From Candidatus Ribeiella danica (GTDB taxonomy: Bacteria; Chloroflexota; Chloroflexia; Chloroflexales; Roseiflexaceae): 64,000 nucleotides of DNA. The notes under the pieces were generated by a model. The model was not told the origin of the DNA and did not search any database. It was given only the letters and a program-made list of their open reading frames with translations. The stretch is taken from NCBI GenBank assembly GCA_016717335.1, contig JADKFS010000001.1, positions 3,162,001 through 3,226,000 of the forward strand, written 5' to 3'. Of this stretch, positions 51,516 to 60,026 are shown piece by piece. The position numbers were made by a program, and so were the translations under genes. The stretch's first letter is position 1; each line of letters opens with the position of its first letter.

Positions 51516-53087
51516 ATGCAACACGAAGACGTGCTTCAGCGCTCGTCAAGGATCACTGGACGTCAGTATGCGCTGATCGCCCTGGCGGCGATCGCCTCTG
51601 TCGCGACCCTGCTGGGCGGGGCGTCGCCGACGGCCGCGGCCACGCTGCTGAGCGCCGCGGCGCTCGCGGTGCTCGGGCTGGCGATATACGCCTACGTAGC
51701 TTCGCGCGTCGGCCCGGCCGCGAGCCAGCGGCTTGGCGCGCGCGCGCAGGTGGCGCAGCGGCGCTACCGCGCCCTGCTCGCCGTGACGGTCGGCCTGGTG
51801 TACCTGACGCTGAGCGGCGGCGCGCTGGTGACCAACCAGGGCGGCCTGTGGGTCTGCCAGGCGCTGCCGGTCTGCGCGACGCCCAGCAGCCTGGCGATCG
51901 TAGCCATGGGCCACCGCGTGCTGGCCGCGCTTGGCGCGCTGCTGGTGCTGGCGCTGGCGCTGCAGACCTGGCGAACGCGCCCGCAGCGGGCGCTCCGGCT
52001 CGCCGCGGGCGGCTCGATCGCCCTGATGCTGGCGCAGATCCTGGTCGGTATGGTCCAGGTCGTCATGGCCCGTGACGGGAACGGCGCGCCGGTGATGGCG
52101 ATCCGCGCGGCGCACCTGGCCGCTGGCACAGCCACCTGGGCCGTGCTGATCGCCCAGGCGACTCTGGCGCTGCGCCTGCCGGTCGTCGAGCAGGAAGCTC
52201 ACACGGCAAAGCCCAGAGCGCAGAGCTCAAAGCTGAAGGACTACATCAGCCTGACCAAGCCGGGCGTGATCACGCTGCTGATCCTGACGACCGTGGCCAG
52301 CATGTACATCACGCCAGCAGGGGCGCCGAGCCTGTGGCTGGTGCTCTGGACGTTCGTCGGCGGCTGGCTGATGGCCTCGGGCGCGCACGCGGTCAACTGC
52401 TGGGCCGACCAGGACATCGACGTGAACATGGGCCGCACCAGCCGCCGCCCGATCCCGAGCGGCCGCATCCCGGCCTGGCACGCGCTCGCGCTGGGCATCG
52501 CGCTGGGCGTCGCGGCGTTCGCGATCCTGGCCGCGCTGGTGAACCTGGCCGCCGCGCTGCTCTCGCTGGCCGGCTACCTCTACTACGTCTTCATCTACAC
52601 CCGCTGGCTCAAGCGCACCACGCCCAGCAACATCGTGATCGGCGGCGGCGCAGGCGCGTTCCCGCCACTGGTCGGCTGGGCCGCCGCCACCGGCGGGCTG
52701 ACGCTGCCGGCGCTGTTCCTGTTCGCGATCATCTTCTACTGGACCCCGCCGCACTTCTGGGCGCTGGCGCTGATCCGCGAGAAGGACTACGCGCGTGCCA
52801 GCGTGCCGATGCTGCCGGTCGTGGCCGGCGACGCCGAGACGAAGTGGGAGATCCTGCTCTACACGCTGCTGATGCTGGCGCTGACGATCATGCCGACGCC
52901 GCTGGGCATGTTCGGCGTGCCCTACCTGCTGATGGCGCTCGGCCTCGGCGCGCTGTTCCTGCGCTACGCCCTGCGGCTATGGCGCGACGGCACGACTGCG
53001 GCGGCGTGGGGGCTGTACAAGTACTCGCTGCTCTACCTGGCGCTGCTGTTCGTCGCGATGGTGGTGGACCGGGTGGCGCTCAGCTGA
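51516..53087 (+). CDS. ctaB: CtaA-half/CtaB fusion: heme O and heme A synthesis
   Basis: 523 residues, about 13 membrane segments. Residues ~1-225 resemble one four-helix half of heme A synthase (CtaA/COX15): SGGALVTNQGGLWVCQALPVC, histidines in MGHRVLAALG and RAAHLAAGTATW. Residues ~235-523 are protoheme IX farnesyltransferase: SLTKPGVITLLILTTVASM, NCWADQDIDVNMGRTSRRPIPSG (prenyl-diphosphate site) and KDYARASVPMLPVVAGDAETK. The enzyme pair makes heme O and then heme A for cytochrome oxidase. A fusion with a single CtaA half is unlike the separate genes of most bacteria. Confidence 0.93.
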   Translation: MQHEDVLQRSSRITGRQYALIALAAIASVATLLGGASPTAAATLLSAAALAVLGLAIYAYVASRVGPAASQRLGARAQVAQRRYRALLAVTVGLVYLTLSGGALVTNQGGLWVCQALPVCATPSSLAIVAMGHRVLAALGALLVLALALQTWRTRPQRALRLAAGGSIALMLAQILVGMVQVVMARDGNGAPVMAIRAAHLAAGTATWAVLIAQATLALRLPVVEQEAHTAKPRAQSSKLKDYISLTKPGVITLLILTTVASMYITPAGAPSLWLVLWTFVGGWLMASGAHAVNCWADQDIDVNMGRTSRRPIPSGRIPAWHALALGIALGVAAFAILAALVNLAAALLSLAGYLYYVFIYTRWLKRTTPSNIVIGGGAGAFPPLVGWAAATGGLTLPALFLFAIIFYWTPPHFWALALIREKDYARASVPMLPVVAGDAETKWEILLYTLLMLALTIMPTPLGMFGVPYLLMALGLGALFLRYALRLWRDGTTAAAWGLYKYSLLYLALLFVAMVVDRVALS

Positions 53088-53102
53088 GCGGCGCTGTTTT
53101 TT
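53077..53102 (+). terminator. Probable terminator after ctaA-ctaB
   Basis: CGCTCAGCTGAGCG palindrome overlapping the stop codon, then GCGCTG and six T (53097-53102). Confidence 0.5.
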
Positions 53103-53202
53103 CTCGCCACCTACCCTCTCTCCCCTGGCCACGGGAGGGAGGGTGTTCTTTGTCATGATTCATCCCACACCCCCCGACCCCCGCTCTCCGCAGGGGAGAT
53201 CG

Positions 53203-53249
53203 TTCGTGGTTGTGGCGCGGCGGCTTTGCCGCCGCGCCACAACCACGAA
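53203..53249. repeat. 22-bp perfect hairpin, TTT loop
   Basis: Arms 53203-53224 and 53228-53249 are fully complementary; left arm starts TTCGTGGTTGTGGCGCGG. Framed by C-rich elements on both sides. The longest of the four such hairpins. Confidence 0.88.
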
Positions 53250-53391
53250 AAAGAACCCCCGCCCCTGGCAGAGGCGGGGGCCGGGGGTGGGGTTTGTAAT
53301 ACGGGATTACTCATGAGAGTATCGAAACCCCGCCCCTGGCAGGGAAAGGCATGATCGCACGCTGCATAGTAGCGGCGGCAGCATCGCACGC

Positions 53392-53419
53392 TTGACAGAA
53401 CGCCACAGGCTGCTACGAT
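53392..53419 (+). promoter_or_regulatory. Sigma-70 promoter for the 53474 gene
   Basis: -35 TTGACA (53392-53397), 16-nt spacer, -10 TACGAT (53414-53419); leader about 48 nt. Confidence 0.65.
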
Positions 53420-53473
53420 CGTCACAGCCCGCGCGTGTGCGGGCGACCTGATGTGGACGAAGGAAGCAGAGCT

Positions 53474-54115
53474 ATGTTCCATGCGCTGATCGAACAAGCC
53501 CGTAGCATGATCCAGCGGCTGTACGCATCGGCCGATCAAGGGCGCGACACCATCGCCGAGTCAGTCAAAGTGCGCTACAGCGAGCTTGAGGCGTGGGACA
53601 GCGCCACGCGCGGGATTGTGGCGACGCTGTTTGGCGCGGACGCGGTCGAGTCTGTACGCTGGCACGCCCTGGCCGAGCGCCGCAGCACGATGGTGGGCGA
53701 GGCCATGCGCAAAGATATCAAGCGCGGCGAATATATCGGCCTGGTCGACTATTTTCACGTGGCGGTCGGGCTGCTGCTGGAGCTCGACGCGACCTACCAG
53801 CACCGCCTGGCGGCGGCCACGCTCTCGGCCAGCCGGGCAGCGGCAGCGCCGGCCGCTCCGCCTGAGCCGCCGCGCGACTACGAGCGGCTGGAGCAGCGCG
53901 CGGCTCAGGAGCGGCCCGACGACCATCGCCGGGCGAGCCCCGTCGACGACGGCCGCTGGGATCTGACGATCACGCTGAGCGATGTGACGTACCAGTGGCT
54001 GTGTGACGCGGCCGCCGCGCGCGAGCCCGCCCGCGTCGGCGATGATGCAGCGGCGCAGCTCGCCGCGACGATCGTCGAGCGGGTCTCCTCCAACACTCGC
54101 AGCCGCGCCGGCTAG
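53474..54115 (+). CDS. Uncharacterised soluble protein
   Basis: 213 residues, not recognised. N-terminal ~120 residues are helical (MFHALIEQARSMIQRLYASAD ... YIGLVDYFHVAVGLLLELDATYQHRLAAATLSA); an Ala/Pro/Arg-rich linker follows (~128-170); the last ~45 residues (WDLTITLSDVTYQWLCDAAAARE) look like a small separate domain. No signal peptide or membrane segment. ATG 53474 has GGAAG 9 nt upstream and sits under a good promoter, so it is probably a real single gene. Confidence 0.6.
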   Translation: MFHALIEQARSMIQRLYASADQGRDTIAESVKVRYSELEAWDSATRGIVATLFGADAVESVRWHALAERRSTMVGEAMRKDIKRGEYIGLVDYFHVAVGLLLELDATYQHRLAAATLSASRAAAAPAAPPEPPRDYERLEQRAAQERPDDHRRASPVDDGRWDLTITLSDVTYQWLCDAAAAREPARVGDDAAAQLAATIVERVSSNTRSRAG

Positions 54116-54230
54116 CGGCTCGTTCGTTTCAGGCCAGATCACCAGCCCCTCCGGCGCGCTGCGCCCCTCACCTGGCGGAAAGCGCGCCGCTTCCCCGCTC
54201 CCCAGGGCTCATGCGACGTCTTTTTGCCCC

Positions 54231-54266
54231 CCGTACCCCCGTTCCCGCGCGGGAGCGGGGGTACGG
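54231..54266. terminator. 18-bp palindrome after the 53474 gene
   Basis: CCGTACCCCCGTTCCCGC (54231-54248) faces GCGGGAGCGGGGGTACGG (54249-54266), one G-T pair. Follows TTTTTG. Same general type as the C-rich intergenic elements. Confidence 0.5.
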
Positions 54267-54335
54267 GATGAGGGTCAACGTTGCACGGGCTCTGCCGCGC
54301 ACCCCGGAACCGTATGATCGAAGTCGATAGTACGC

Positions 54336-54341
54336 TATAAT
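54336..54341 (+). promoter_or_regulatory. -10 box TATAAT for the creatininase-like gene
   Basis: TATAAT 46 nt before the GTG start. A GGCCGC/GCGGCC hairpin (54343-54362) lies right at the expected transcript 5' end. No clear -35. Confidence 0.4.
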
Positions 54342-54386
54342 AGGCCGCCCGCATGAGCGGCCCGTTTTCGTAAGCGAGCGACGATC

Positions 54387-55208
54387 GTGGACAAGCCAAC
54401 CAACTCGCCCCTCTGGGGACGCTACGCCGAGCTGCGCCCGGATCAGCTCGACGCGATCGTGGCGACCGCACCGGTGGCGTATCTCCCGTGGGGCGCGCTG
54501 GAGTGGCACGGGCCGCACCTGCCGTTCGGCCTGGCTGGCTTCACCGCCGAGGGCGTCGCCGAGCGGGCCGTCCAGCGCACCGGCGGCGTGCTGCTGCCGA
54601 CGACGTGGTGGCCAATCACGGCGCTGCCGCACCGCTTCTCGCTCTCGATCCGCAGCGACGTGATCCAGGCACTCTGGGACAGCATCTTCGCCGAGCTGGC
54701 GCGCGCCGGGTTTCGCCTGGTGGTGCTGCTGAGCGGCCACTACGCCCACGCGCACGAGCTGGTGCTGATCGACGCGGCCGAGCACGCGCTCGCCTCGCAC
54801 GACATGCTGGTGCTGGCCGTGCCGCCGCTCGCGCTGGTCGACGAGGAGATGCTCGACCACGCGGCCCACTGGGAGACGGCGCTGCTCCTGGCGCTGCGCC
54901 CGCGCCTGGTCGACCTGGACACGCTCGACGAGGCGCCGCTGCACCCGGCCACCAGCGCTGTGCTGGGCGGCGACCCGCGCCGCGCGACGACCGGCCAGGG
55001 CGAGTCGGCGCTGCGCCTGGCGACCGAGCGGATCGCCGTCGGCGTCGAGGCGCTGCTGCGCAACGGCAGCCCGGCGGTGCTGCGCGAGCTGTACGCCCGC
55101 CGGCGGGCTGCCTACCAGCACTACGTCGACAGCTACTTCCACGGATCGTGGGAGGAGGCGATGCAGGCGTGGTGGGCCGATAAGATCCGCGACAGGGTGA
55201 CAGAGTGA
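54387..55208 (+). CDS. Creatininase-family amidohydrolase homologue
   Basis: 273 residues. Creatininase/MftE-type fold: LPWGALEWHGPHLPFG (first metal-binding Glu and His), LLSGHYAHAHELVLI, and HAAHWETALLLALRP (later metal ligands). The family usually has an aspartate shortly after HGxHLPxxTD; here the segment reads GLAGFTAEG, so that ligand is missing. GTG start at 54387. Followed by hisG across a tandem-repeat hairpin; the hairpin's left arm runs into the last codons (DRVTE). Substrate unknown. Confidence 0.8.
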   Translation: MDKPTNSPLWGRYAELRPDQLDAIVATAPVAYLPWGALEWHGPHLPFGLAGFTAEGVAERAVQRTGGVLLPTTWWPITALPHRFSLSIRSDVIQALWDSIFAELARAGFRLVVLLSGHYAHAHELVLIDAAEHALASHDMLVLAVPPLALVDEEMLDHAAHWETALLLALRPRLVDLDTLDEAPLHPATSAVLGGDPRRATTGQGESALRLATERIAVGVEALLRNGSPAVLRELYARRRAAYQHYVDSYFHGSWEEAMQAWWADKIRDRVTE

Positions 55209-55295
55209 GGGGGTGACAAGGCGGTGCGCGGCAAGCCGTCACCTTGTCACCTTGTCACCTTGTCACCTTGTCACCTTGTCACCTTGTCACCTTGA
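55194..55295. repeat. Short-tandem-repeat hairpin, unit CACCTTGT, in the hisG leader
   Basis: Left half GGGTGACAGAGTGAGGGGGTGACAAGG (overlapping the creatininase stop), spacer, right half of seven CACCTTGT units ending 6 nt before the hisG start region. The two halves can pair. Confidence 0.9.
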
Positions 55296-55300
55296 GGACT

Positions 55301-56296
55301 ATGACTCTACGCTTCGCAATCCCATCCAAAGGGAGCCTCTACGACGGCACGCTGGTGTTTCTCGAGGGCTGCGGGCTGAAGATCTCGCGGCCGAACCCGC
55401 GGCGCTACACCGCCGGCATACGCGCGCTGCCCGCGGCCGAGGTGCTGCTGCACCGCCCGCCGGATATCGTCGAGAAGATCGCCGAGGGCGAGATCGACCT
55501 GGGGGTCAGCGGGCTCGACCTGGTCGAGGAGCTGCGCGGCGACCGCGACGACCTGCTGGTGCTCTACGACGACCTGGGCTTCGGGCGCTGCGAGCTGATC
55601 GTGGCGGTGCCGGAGGCGTGGATCGACGTGAGCTCGTGGCACGACCTGGCCGACCTGGCGGTGGAGCTGCACGCCGAGGGCCGCCCGCTGCGGATCGCCA
55701 CCAAGTACCCGGCGCTGATTCGGCGCTTCTGCGCGGCCAACGGCATCAACTTCTTCCGGCTGATCGACTCGCAGGGCGCGACCGAGGCGGCGCCCGGCCT
55801 GGGCTACGCCGACATGGTCGCCGACATCACCGAGACCGGCACGACGCTGCGCGACAACCAGCTCAAGATCGTCGGCGGGCCGATCTTGCGCTCGCAGGCA
55901 TGCCTGATCGGCAGCCGGCGCAGCCTGCGCGGTAGTCCCGAGCGGCTGGCCGCGGTGAAGACCATCCTGGAGCTGGTCGAGGCGCGCCGGCGCGGGCGCA
56001 ACTACGTCCAGGTGACCGCCAACATCGCCGGTGCGTCGGCCGAGGACGTGGGGCGGCGGGTCGCGGCGCGGCCCGAGCTCGCCGGGATGCAGGGCCCGAC
56101 GGTCGCGCCGGTGCTGGCCGGCGCGCCGACCGGCTGGTACACGGTCACGCTGTTCGTGCCGCAGGAGCGGGTGATGGCGGTCGTCGACCACATGCGCGAG
56201 CTTGGCGGCGGCGCGATGGCGGTCGTGCCGGCGCAGTACGTCTTCGACGCGCGCAGCGAGGCCTACGCGCGCCTGCTGAGCCGGCTGGAGGGCTAG
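55301..56296 (+). CDS. hisG: ATP phosphoribosyltransferase, long form
   Basis: First step of histidine synthesis. 331 residues. RFAIPSKGSLYDGTLVFLEGCGL, LGVSGLDLVEE, RIATKYPALIRRFCA and the PRPP-binding ADMVADITETGTTLRDN. The C-terminal ~80 residues (ANIAGASAEDVGRRV ... WYTVTLFVPQERVMAVVDHMRELGGGAMAVVPAQYVFD) are the histidine-binding ACT-like domain of long-form HisG. ATG 55301 with GAGGACT; a longer frame through the tandem repeats is spurious. hisD lies 1.8 kb away with unrelated genes between. Confidence 0.95.
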   Translation: MTLRFAIPSKGSLYDGTLVFLEGCGLKISRPNPRRYTAGIRALPAAEVLLHRPPDIVEKIAEGEIDLGVSGLDLVEELRGDRDDLLVLYDDLGFGRCELIVAVPEAWIDVSSWHDLADLAVELHAEGRPLRIATKYPALIRRFCAANGINFFRLIDSQGATEAAPGLGYADMVADITETGTTLRDNQLKIVGGPILRSQACLIGSRRSLRGSPERLAAVKTILELVEARRRGRNYVQVTANIAGASAEDVGRRVAARPELAGMQGPTVAPVLAGAPTGWYTVTLFVPQERVMAVVDHMRELGGGAMAVVPAQYVFDARSEAYARLLSRLEG

Positions 56297-56307
56297 AGGC
56301 ATACCCT

Positions 56308-56396
56308 TTCAAACACAGACGATCGAGCTGTTTACCACGAAGGCACGAAGAGGCGGAAAAGCAATCCTTCGCGTCTTCGTGGTTATTCGAAAAGTA
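56308..56396. repeat. Inverted short-repeat element of the CACGAAG type
   Basis: TTTACCACGAAGGCACGAAG on the left, CTTCGCGTCTTCGTGGTTAT and GAAAAGTATTGG on the right, 20-nt spacer. Fills the space between hisG and the convergent cytochrome gene. Confidence 0.8.
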
Positions 56397-56440
56397 TTGG
56401 AGCTAGAGGTTCGATCTTCGCTCGCGCCAGGCCACCGGCG

Positions 56441-56947
56441 CTAGCGCGGCTGTGCGGCGCGCGTCTCGGCCGGCCAGGTGCTCTTGATGTAGGCCAGCGC
56501 GGCCCAGATCTGCTCGTCGCTCAGCCCGCTGCCCAGGGCGGGCATCCCGCTGGCGTGCAGCTGCTGCCCGCCGGCCTTGACGATCAGGAACAGCGTCTGG
56601 TCATTGCGCTGCCAGGCCGGCCCGCGCTGGTCGAGCGGCGGCGCCGTCACGGACCCATTCGCCTGCGGCGTCGGCCAGCCGGACTGGCCCTCGAGCTGCG
56701 CCCCGTGGCAGCTCGCGCAGCGAGTCGTGTAGATGCCCTGGCCGGCCGCGACCTGGGCCGCGTTGGCGGGGTCGGCGCTAGCGATGCGCGGCACGCTCGC
56801 GCGGGCGTTGATGCGGATGAAGAAGATCGTCAGCGCGACCAGCACCAAGGCGACGAAGATGAAACCGACGTTGCGCTGGTTCAGGAAGGCCGGCTGGCCG
56901 GCTGGCCGGCGCTGAGCCGCGCGGCGCGGCGTGGGCTGTGGTGGCAT
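56441..56947 (-). CDS. Membrane-anchored class I cytochrome c
   Basis: 168 residues: basic cytoplasmic start, one membrane anchor (VGFIFVALVLVALTIFFI, ~27-44), then a cytochrome c domain with heme site CASCH and axial methionine in GMPALGSGLSDEQIWAALAYIKSTWP. A single-heme electron carrier on the outer face of the membrane. No oxidase subunits are adjacent; heme-copper oxidase maturation genes (ctaA-ctaB) are 4 kb away. Confidence 0.9.
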   Translation of the reverse strand: MPPQPTPRRAAQRRPAGQPAFLNQRNVGFIFVALVLVALTIFFIRINARASVPRIASADPANAAQVAAGQGIYTTRCASCHGAQLEGQSGWPTPQANGSVTAPPLDQRGPAWQRNDQTLFLIVKAGGQQLHASGMPALGSGLSDEQIWAALAYIKSTWPAETRAAQPR

Positions 56948-57291
56948 AACAAACCGTGCTCTCTGCTCTGGATTAGCCGTCGCGCCGTGGCGACGGACGG
57001 AGAGGGCAGTGTAGCATCAGCGGCCATCCCTGGCAAGGCGGTTTTCGGGGGCGTGCGCCCCCCGCAGGCCCTCACCCCCCTGCCCCTCTCCCGTCGCCAC
57101 CTGTCAGTATTCACCCCCGCCCCTGGCAGGGGCGGGGGGCGGGGGCGGGCATACGAGGCGCATCCCAACTGCAATATGCCCATCCCCGGCATGGTAAAAT
57201 ATGCGATGGATATCCCCACGATCGCATCGCCCGGCCTACGGGCAGGCGCGAATAGCCACGACAACGTTGCACGTGTTGAAGTGAAGGCACT
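56948..57291. other. 344-bp divergent spacer with C-rich elements
   Basis: Element A-like CCCTCACCCCCCTGCCCCTC (57062-57085) and element B CCCCGCCCCTGGCAGGGGCGGGG (57114-57136). TAAAAT (57197-57202) could be a -10 for the dsbB-like gene. Confidence 0.5.
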
Positions 57292-57921
57292 ATGAACCAA
57301 GAAGCACTCCAAGATGCCACAGAGGCCGACGAAGTCGCCGACGATGCGCCCGCGACCTGGGCCGATGCCCTGCTCGATCTGCTCGGCGCGACCGCGCGCC
57401 ACGTCGCGCTGCTGGCCGCGTGCGTCGCCATGGGCGGCAGCCTGTTCTTCAGCGAGGTGCTGGGCTGGCCGCCGTGCGTGCTGTGCTGGTACCAGCGCAT
57501 CCTGATGTACCCGCTGGCGGTGATACTCACGATCGGTATCCTGCGGCGCGACCGCGGGGTGCACCTGTACGTGCTGCCGCTGTCGATCTTCGGCGCGGGC
57601 GTGTCGCTGTACCACTATCTGCTGATCAAGACGAACTGGTTCCCGCCGCCGGCCTGCAGCGCCGGCATCCCCTGCACGGTCGACTACCTGAACTGGTTCG
57701 GCTTCATCAACATCCCGTTTCTGGCGCTGACGGCCTTCCTGATCATCACGGTGATGATGGTCGCGTGGGCGCTGATCTGGCAGGATGCCGGGGAGCCGGC
57801 CGACGAGGAGCCTGAGGAGGCGGCGCCCGCGCCGCGCTGGCTCGACGGCTCGCGCATGGCCGTGCTGATGATCATCGTGGCGGTGGTGCTGGCCTACCTG
57901 GTGGGCAGCACGTTCGTGTGA
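57292..57921 (+). CDS. DsbB/BdbC-like disulfide oxidoreductase
   Basis: 209 residues, four or five membrane segments. First redox pair PPCVLCWYQRILMYPL, second pair CSAGIPC in a loop ending TVDYLNWFGFINIPFLAL, both typical of DsbB/BdbC that pass electrons from a DsbA-type thiol oxidase to quinone. An N-terminal acidic tail and a Glu/Pro-rich segment before the last membrane span are extra. No dsbA-like gene is adjacent. Confidence 0.92.
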   Translation: MNQEALQDATEADEVADDAPATWADALLDLLGATARHVALLAACVAMGGSLFFSEVLGWPPCVLCWYQRILMYPLAVILTIGILRRDRGVHLYVLPLSIFGAGVSLYHYLLIKTNWFPPPACSAGIPCTVDYLNWFGFINIPFLALTAFLIITVMMVAWALIWQDAGEPADEEPEEAAPAPRWLDGSRMAVLMIIVAVVLAYLVGSTFV

Positions 57922-57942
57922 GCGCTCAGGCTCCGTTCGGCC

Positions 57943-58001
57943 CTCACCCCCTGCCCCCCTCTCCCGCGCGGGAGAGGGGGATTCTTAGCTGGGGGTGGGG
58001 A
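57943..58001. repeat. C-rich palindromic repeat (element A)
   Basis: CCCTCACCCCCTGCCCCCCT, CTCCCGCGCGGGAGAGGGGG, then GCTGGGGGTGGGG. Just downstream of the dsbB-like gene, so it may end its transcript. Confidence 0.75.
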
Positions 58002-58120
58002 AGACACAATTCCGCCAGAGCGTCGATCTGTTACAATAGCGCAGATCCAACACCAGCGCGGCCCGTAGTAGTGAGTACGCATCACATTTTACGCCCACGC
58101 TGTGCGCTGTGCGAGGAACT

Positions 58121-59455
58121 ATGACCATCCCAATCTTTGACGATATCGCGCTGGCCCGCCGCACCATCCTGCGGCGCGTCCCGCTCGACGAGGTCGAGGC
58201 GCCGCCGGCCCTGCGCGACTCGATCGAGCGGCTGTTCGGCGCGCGGCTGACGCCGGCCGAGGCGGTCGACCGGATCATCCGCGACGTGCGCGCCCGCGGC
58301 GACGCGGCGCTGCGCGAGTGGAGCGCGCGGCTGGACGCCGCCGAGCGCGAGTCGTTCGAGGTGCCGCGCGAGCGCTGGCGCAGCGCGGCCGCGGGGCTCG
58401 ACCCGGCGCTGCTCGCGGCGCTGGAGCTGGCGGCGGCCGAGATCGAGCGCTTTCACCGCCGGCAGGCGCGCAACTCATGGGTCGATTTCAGCGTCGAAGG
58501 GGCACTGGGGCAGATCGTTGTGCCGCTGCAGCGGGTCGGCGTCTACGCCCCCGGCGGCACCGCGCCGCTGCCGTCCTCGCTGCTGATGGCGGCGATCCCG
58601 GCGCGCGTCGCCGGAGTCGAGCAGATCGTGGTCTGCTCGCCGCCGCAGCGCGGCACCGGCGAGGTCGCCGAGATCGTGCTGGCCGCAGCGCACGTCGCCG
58701 GCGTCGACCGCGTGTTCGCGCTCGGCGGGGCGCAGGCGATCGCGGCGCTGGCCTACGGCACCGAGACGGTGCCGCAGGTCGACAAGATCGCCGGGCCGGG
58801 CAACCTGTTCGTGGTGCTGGCCAAGCGCGCGGTCTACGGCGTGGTCGGGATCGAGGCGCTGCCCGGCCCGACCGAGACGATGGTGATCGCCGACGACGCG
58901 GCCGACCCGCGGCTGGCCGCGGCCGACCTGCTGGCGCAGGCCGAGCACGACCTGGTCGCGTCGGCGATCATGCTGACGCCGAGCCGGCGGCTGGCCGAGG
59001 CGACCCAGGCCGAGGTCGGGCGGCAGCTCGAGCTGCTCGAGCGCGCCGACGTGGCGGCCCAGTCGATCCAGCGGCGCGGCGGGATCGTCGTGGTGCCCGC
59101 GCTGGCCGACGCGTTCGAGCTGGCGAACGCCTACGCGCCCGAGCACCTGTGCCTGCTGCTCGCCGAGCCCTGGCAGCACGTCGGCAAGGTGCGCAACGCC
59201 GGCGGGATCTTCCTGGGCGAGCGCTCGTTCGAGGTGCTGGGCGACTACGTCGCCGGCCCGTCGCACATCATGCCGACGGGCGGGACCGCGCGCTACGCCT
59301 CGCCGGTGAACGTGGACGATTTCCGCAAGGTGATCTCGCTGGTCGGGCTGAACGAGGCGGCGCTGCGGCGGATCGGCCCGGCGGCCGCGCTCCTGGCCGA
59401 CGCCGAGGGGCTGACCGCCCACGCCGCGGCGGTGCGCGCCCGGCTCGACGAGTAA
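58121..59455 (+). CDS. hisD: Histidinol dehydrogenase
   Basis: Last two oxidations of histidine synthesis; NAD- and zinc-dependent. 444 residues. RVGVYAPGGTAPLPSSLLM, VDKIAGPGNLFVVLAKRAVYG, GPTETMVIADDAAD, LLAQAEHDLVASAIMLT, APEHLCLL and GDYVAGPSHIMPTGGTARYASPVN, covering the catalytic Glu-His pair and zinc ligands. ATG 58121 follows GAGGAACT, nearly the same leader as hisG (GAGGACT). Confidence 0.97.
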   Translation: MTIPIFDDIALARRTILRRVPLDEVEAPPALRDSIERLFGARLTPAEAVDRIIRDVRARGDAALREWSARLDAAERESFEVPRERWRSAAAGLDPALLAALELAAAEIERFHRRQARNSWVDFSVEGALGQIVVPLQRVGVYAPGGTAPLPSSLLMAAIPARVAGVEQIVVCSPPQRGTGEVAEIVLAAAHVAGVDRVFALGGAQAIAALAYGTETVPQVDKIAGPGNLFVVLAKRAVYGVVGIEALPGPTETMVIADDAADPRLAAADLLAQAEHDLVASAIMLTPSRRLAEATQAEVGRQLELLERADVAAQSIQRRGGIVVVPALADAFELANAYAPEHLCLLLAEPWQHVGKVRNAGGIFLGERSFEVLGDYVAGPSHIMPTGGTARYASPVNVDDFRKVISLVGLNEAALRRIGPAAALLADAEGLTAHAAAVRARLDE

Positions 59456-59595
59456 ATCGGCGTTGGCACGTTGCTCCTGGTGATACAAGCGCAACGCCAC
59501 GCCTGAACGTTCAACGTGCCAACTTTCAAACGTTCTAGCGGGAACTTTGGTATAATATGCTATCCCATCGATACGCTGTCGGAGGAGGCAGTTAG
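59456..59595. other. 140-bp spacer with an ACGTTC repeat
   Basis: CTGAACGTTCAACGTGCCAA and TTTCAAACGTTC (59502-59535) form a short tandem/inverted motif that also appears inside the GT39-like gene at 2359-2376. Confidence 0.5.
59549..59556 (+). promoter_or_regulatory. Extended -10 promoter for yggT
   Basis: TGGTATAAT (TGn plus perfect TATAAT), 40 nt before the ATG; -35 weak. Confidence 0.5.
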
Positions 59596-59862
59596 ATGAC
59601 CGCATCTTCTTACCTTGCCAGTTTCATTGGGCTGTTGTTCAATATCCTCACGCTGGCGATCTTTGGCCGGGTGCTGCTCTCGTGGGTCGATCCGTTCGGC
59701 AACATGCGCGTCACCCAGATCCTGCGCGATATCACCGAGCCGATTCTTGCGCCGATCCGCGCGCTGCTGCCGGGCATGGCGATGTTCGATTTCTCGCCGA
59801 TCATCGCGGCGCTGCTGCTGCAGGCGCTGGGCAAGCTGCTGCTTGGGGCGCTCGCTCGCTGA
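59596..59862 (+). CDS. YggT-family membrane protein
   Basis: 88 residues, two membrane segments: SFIGLLFNILTLAIFGRVLLSWVDPFG and FSPIIAALLLQALGKLLLG, with the family motif ITEPILAPIRALLP between them. GGAGGAGG 8 nt before ATG. YggT proteins are linked to cell division and osmotic tolerance in other bacteria; the role here is unknown. Confidence 0.92.
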   Translation: MTASSYLASFIGLLFNILTLAIFGRVLLSWVDPFGNMRVTQILRDITEPILAPIRALLPGMAMFDFSPIIAALLLQALGKLLLGALAR

Positions 59863-60026
59863 TGAAGCTGTCTTTGGCAAGGTTTCAGCGAACCTTCCAG
59901 CTCAAGTTGGGGCGGCTCTGCCGCCCCCAGACCCCTCACCCGGCAGGTTTGGAGAGCCGCTGGCCCCTGCAAACCTCCCCAACCGTAGATGCAGATCGCT
60001 GTCAAGGGAGCGTAAAGGCTTTTTGA

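Larger units (their letters stand above)
53088..53473. other. 386-bp spacer with C-rich palindromes and a long hairpin
   Basis: Holds element A-like sequence (53111-53150), the 22-bp hairpin at 53203-53249, two element B copies (53266-53305, 53327-53349) and the promoter at 53392. No ORF is supported. Confidence 0.6.

Noticed and set aside
55243..55295. CRISPR or satellite array at the CACCTTGT tract
   Set aside because: An 8-bp unit without spacers; better explained as a short tandem repeat.
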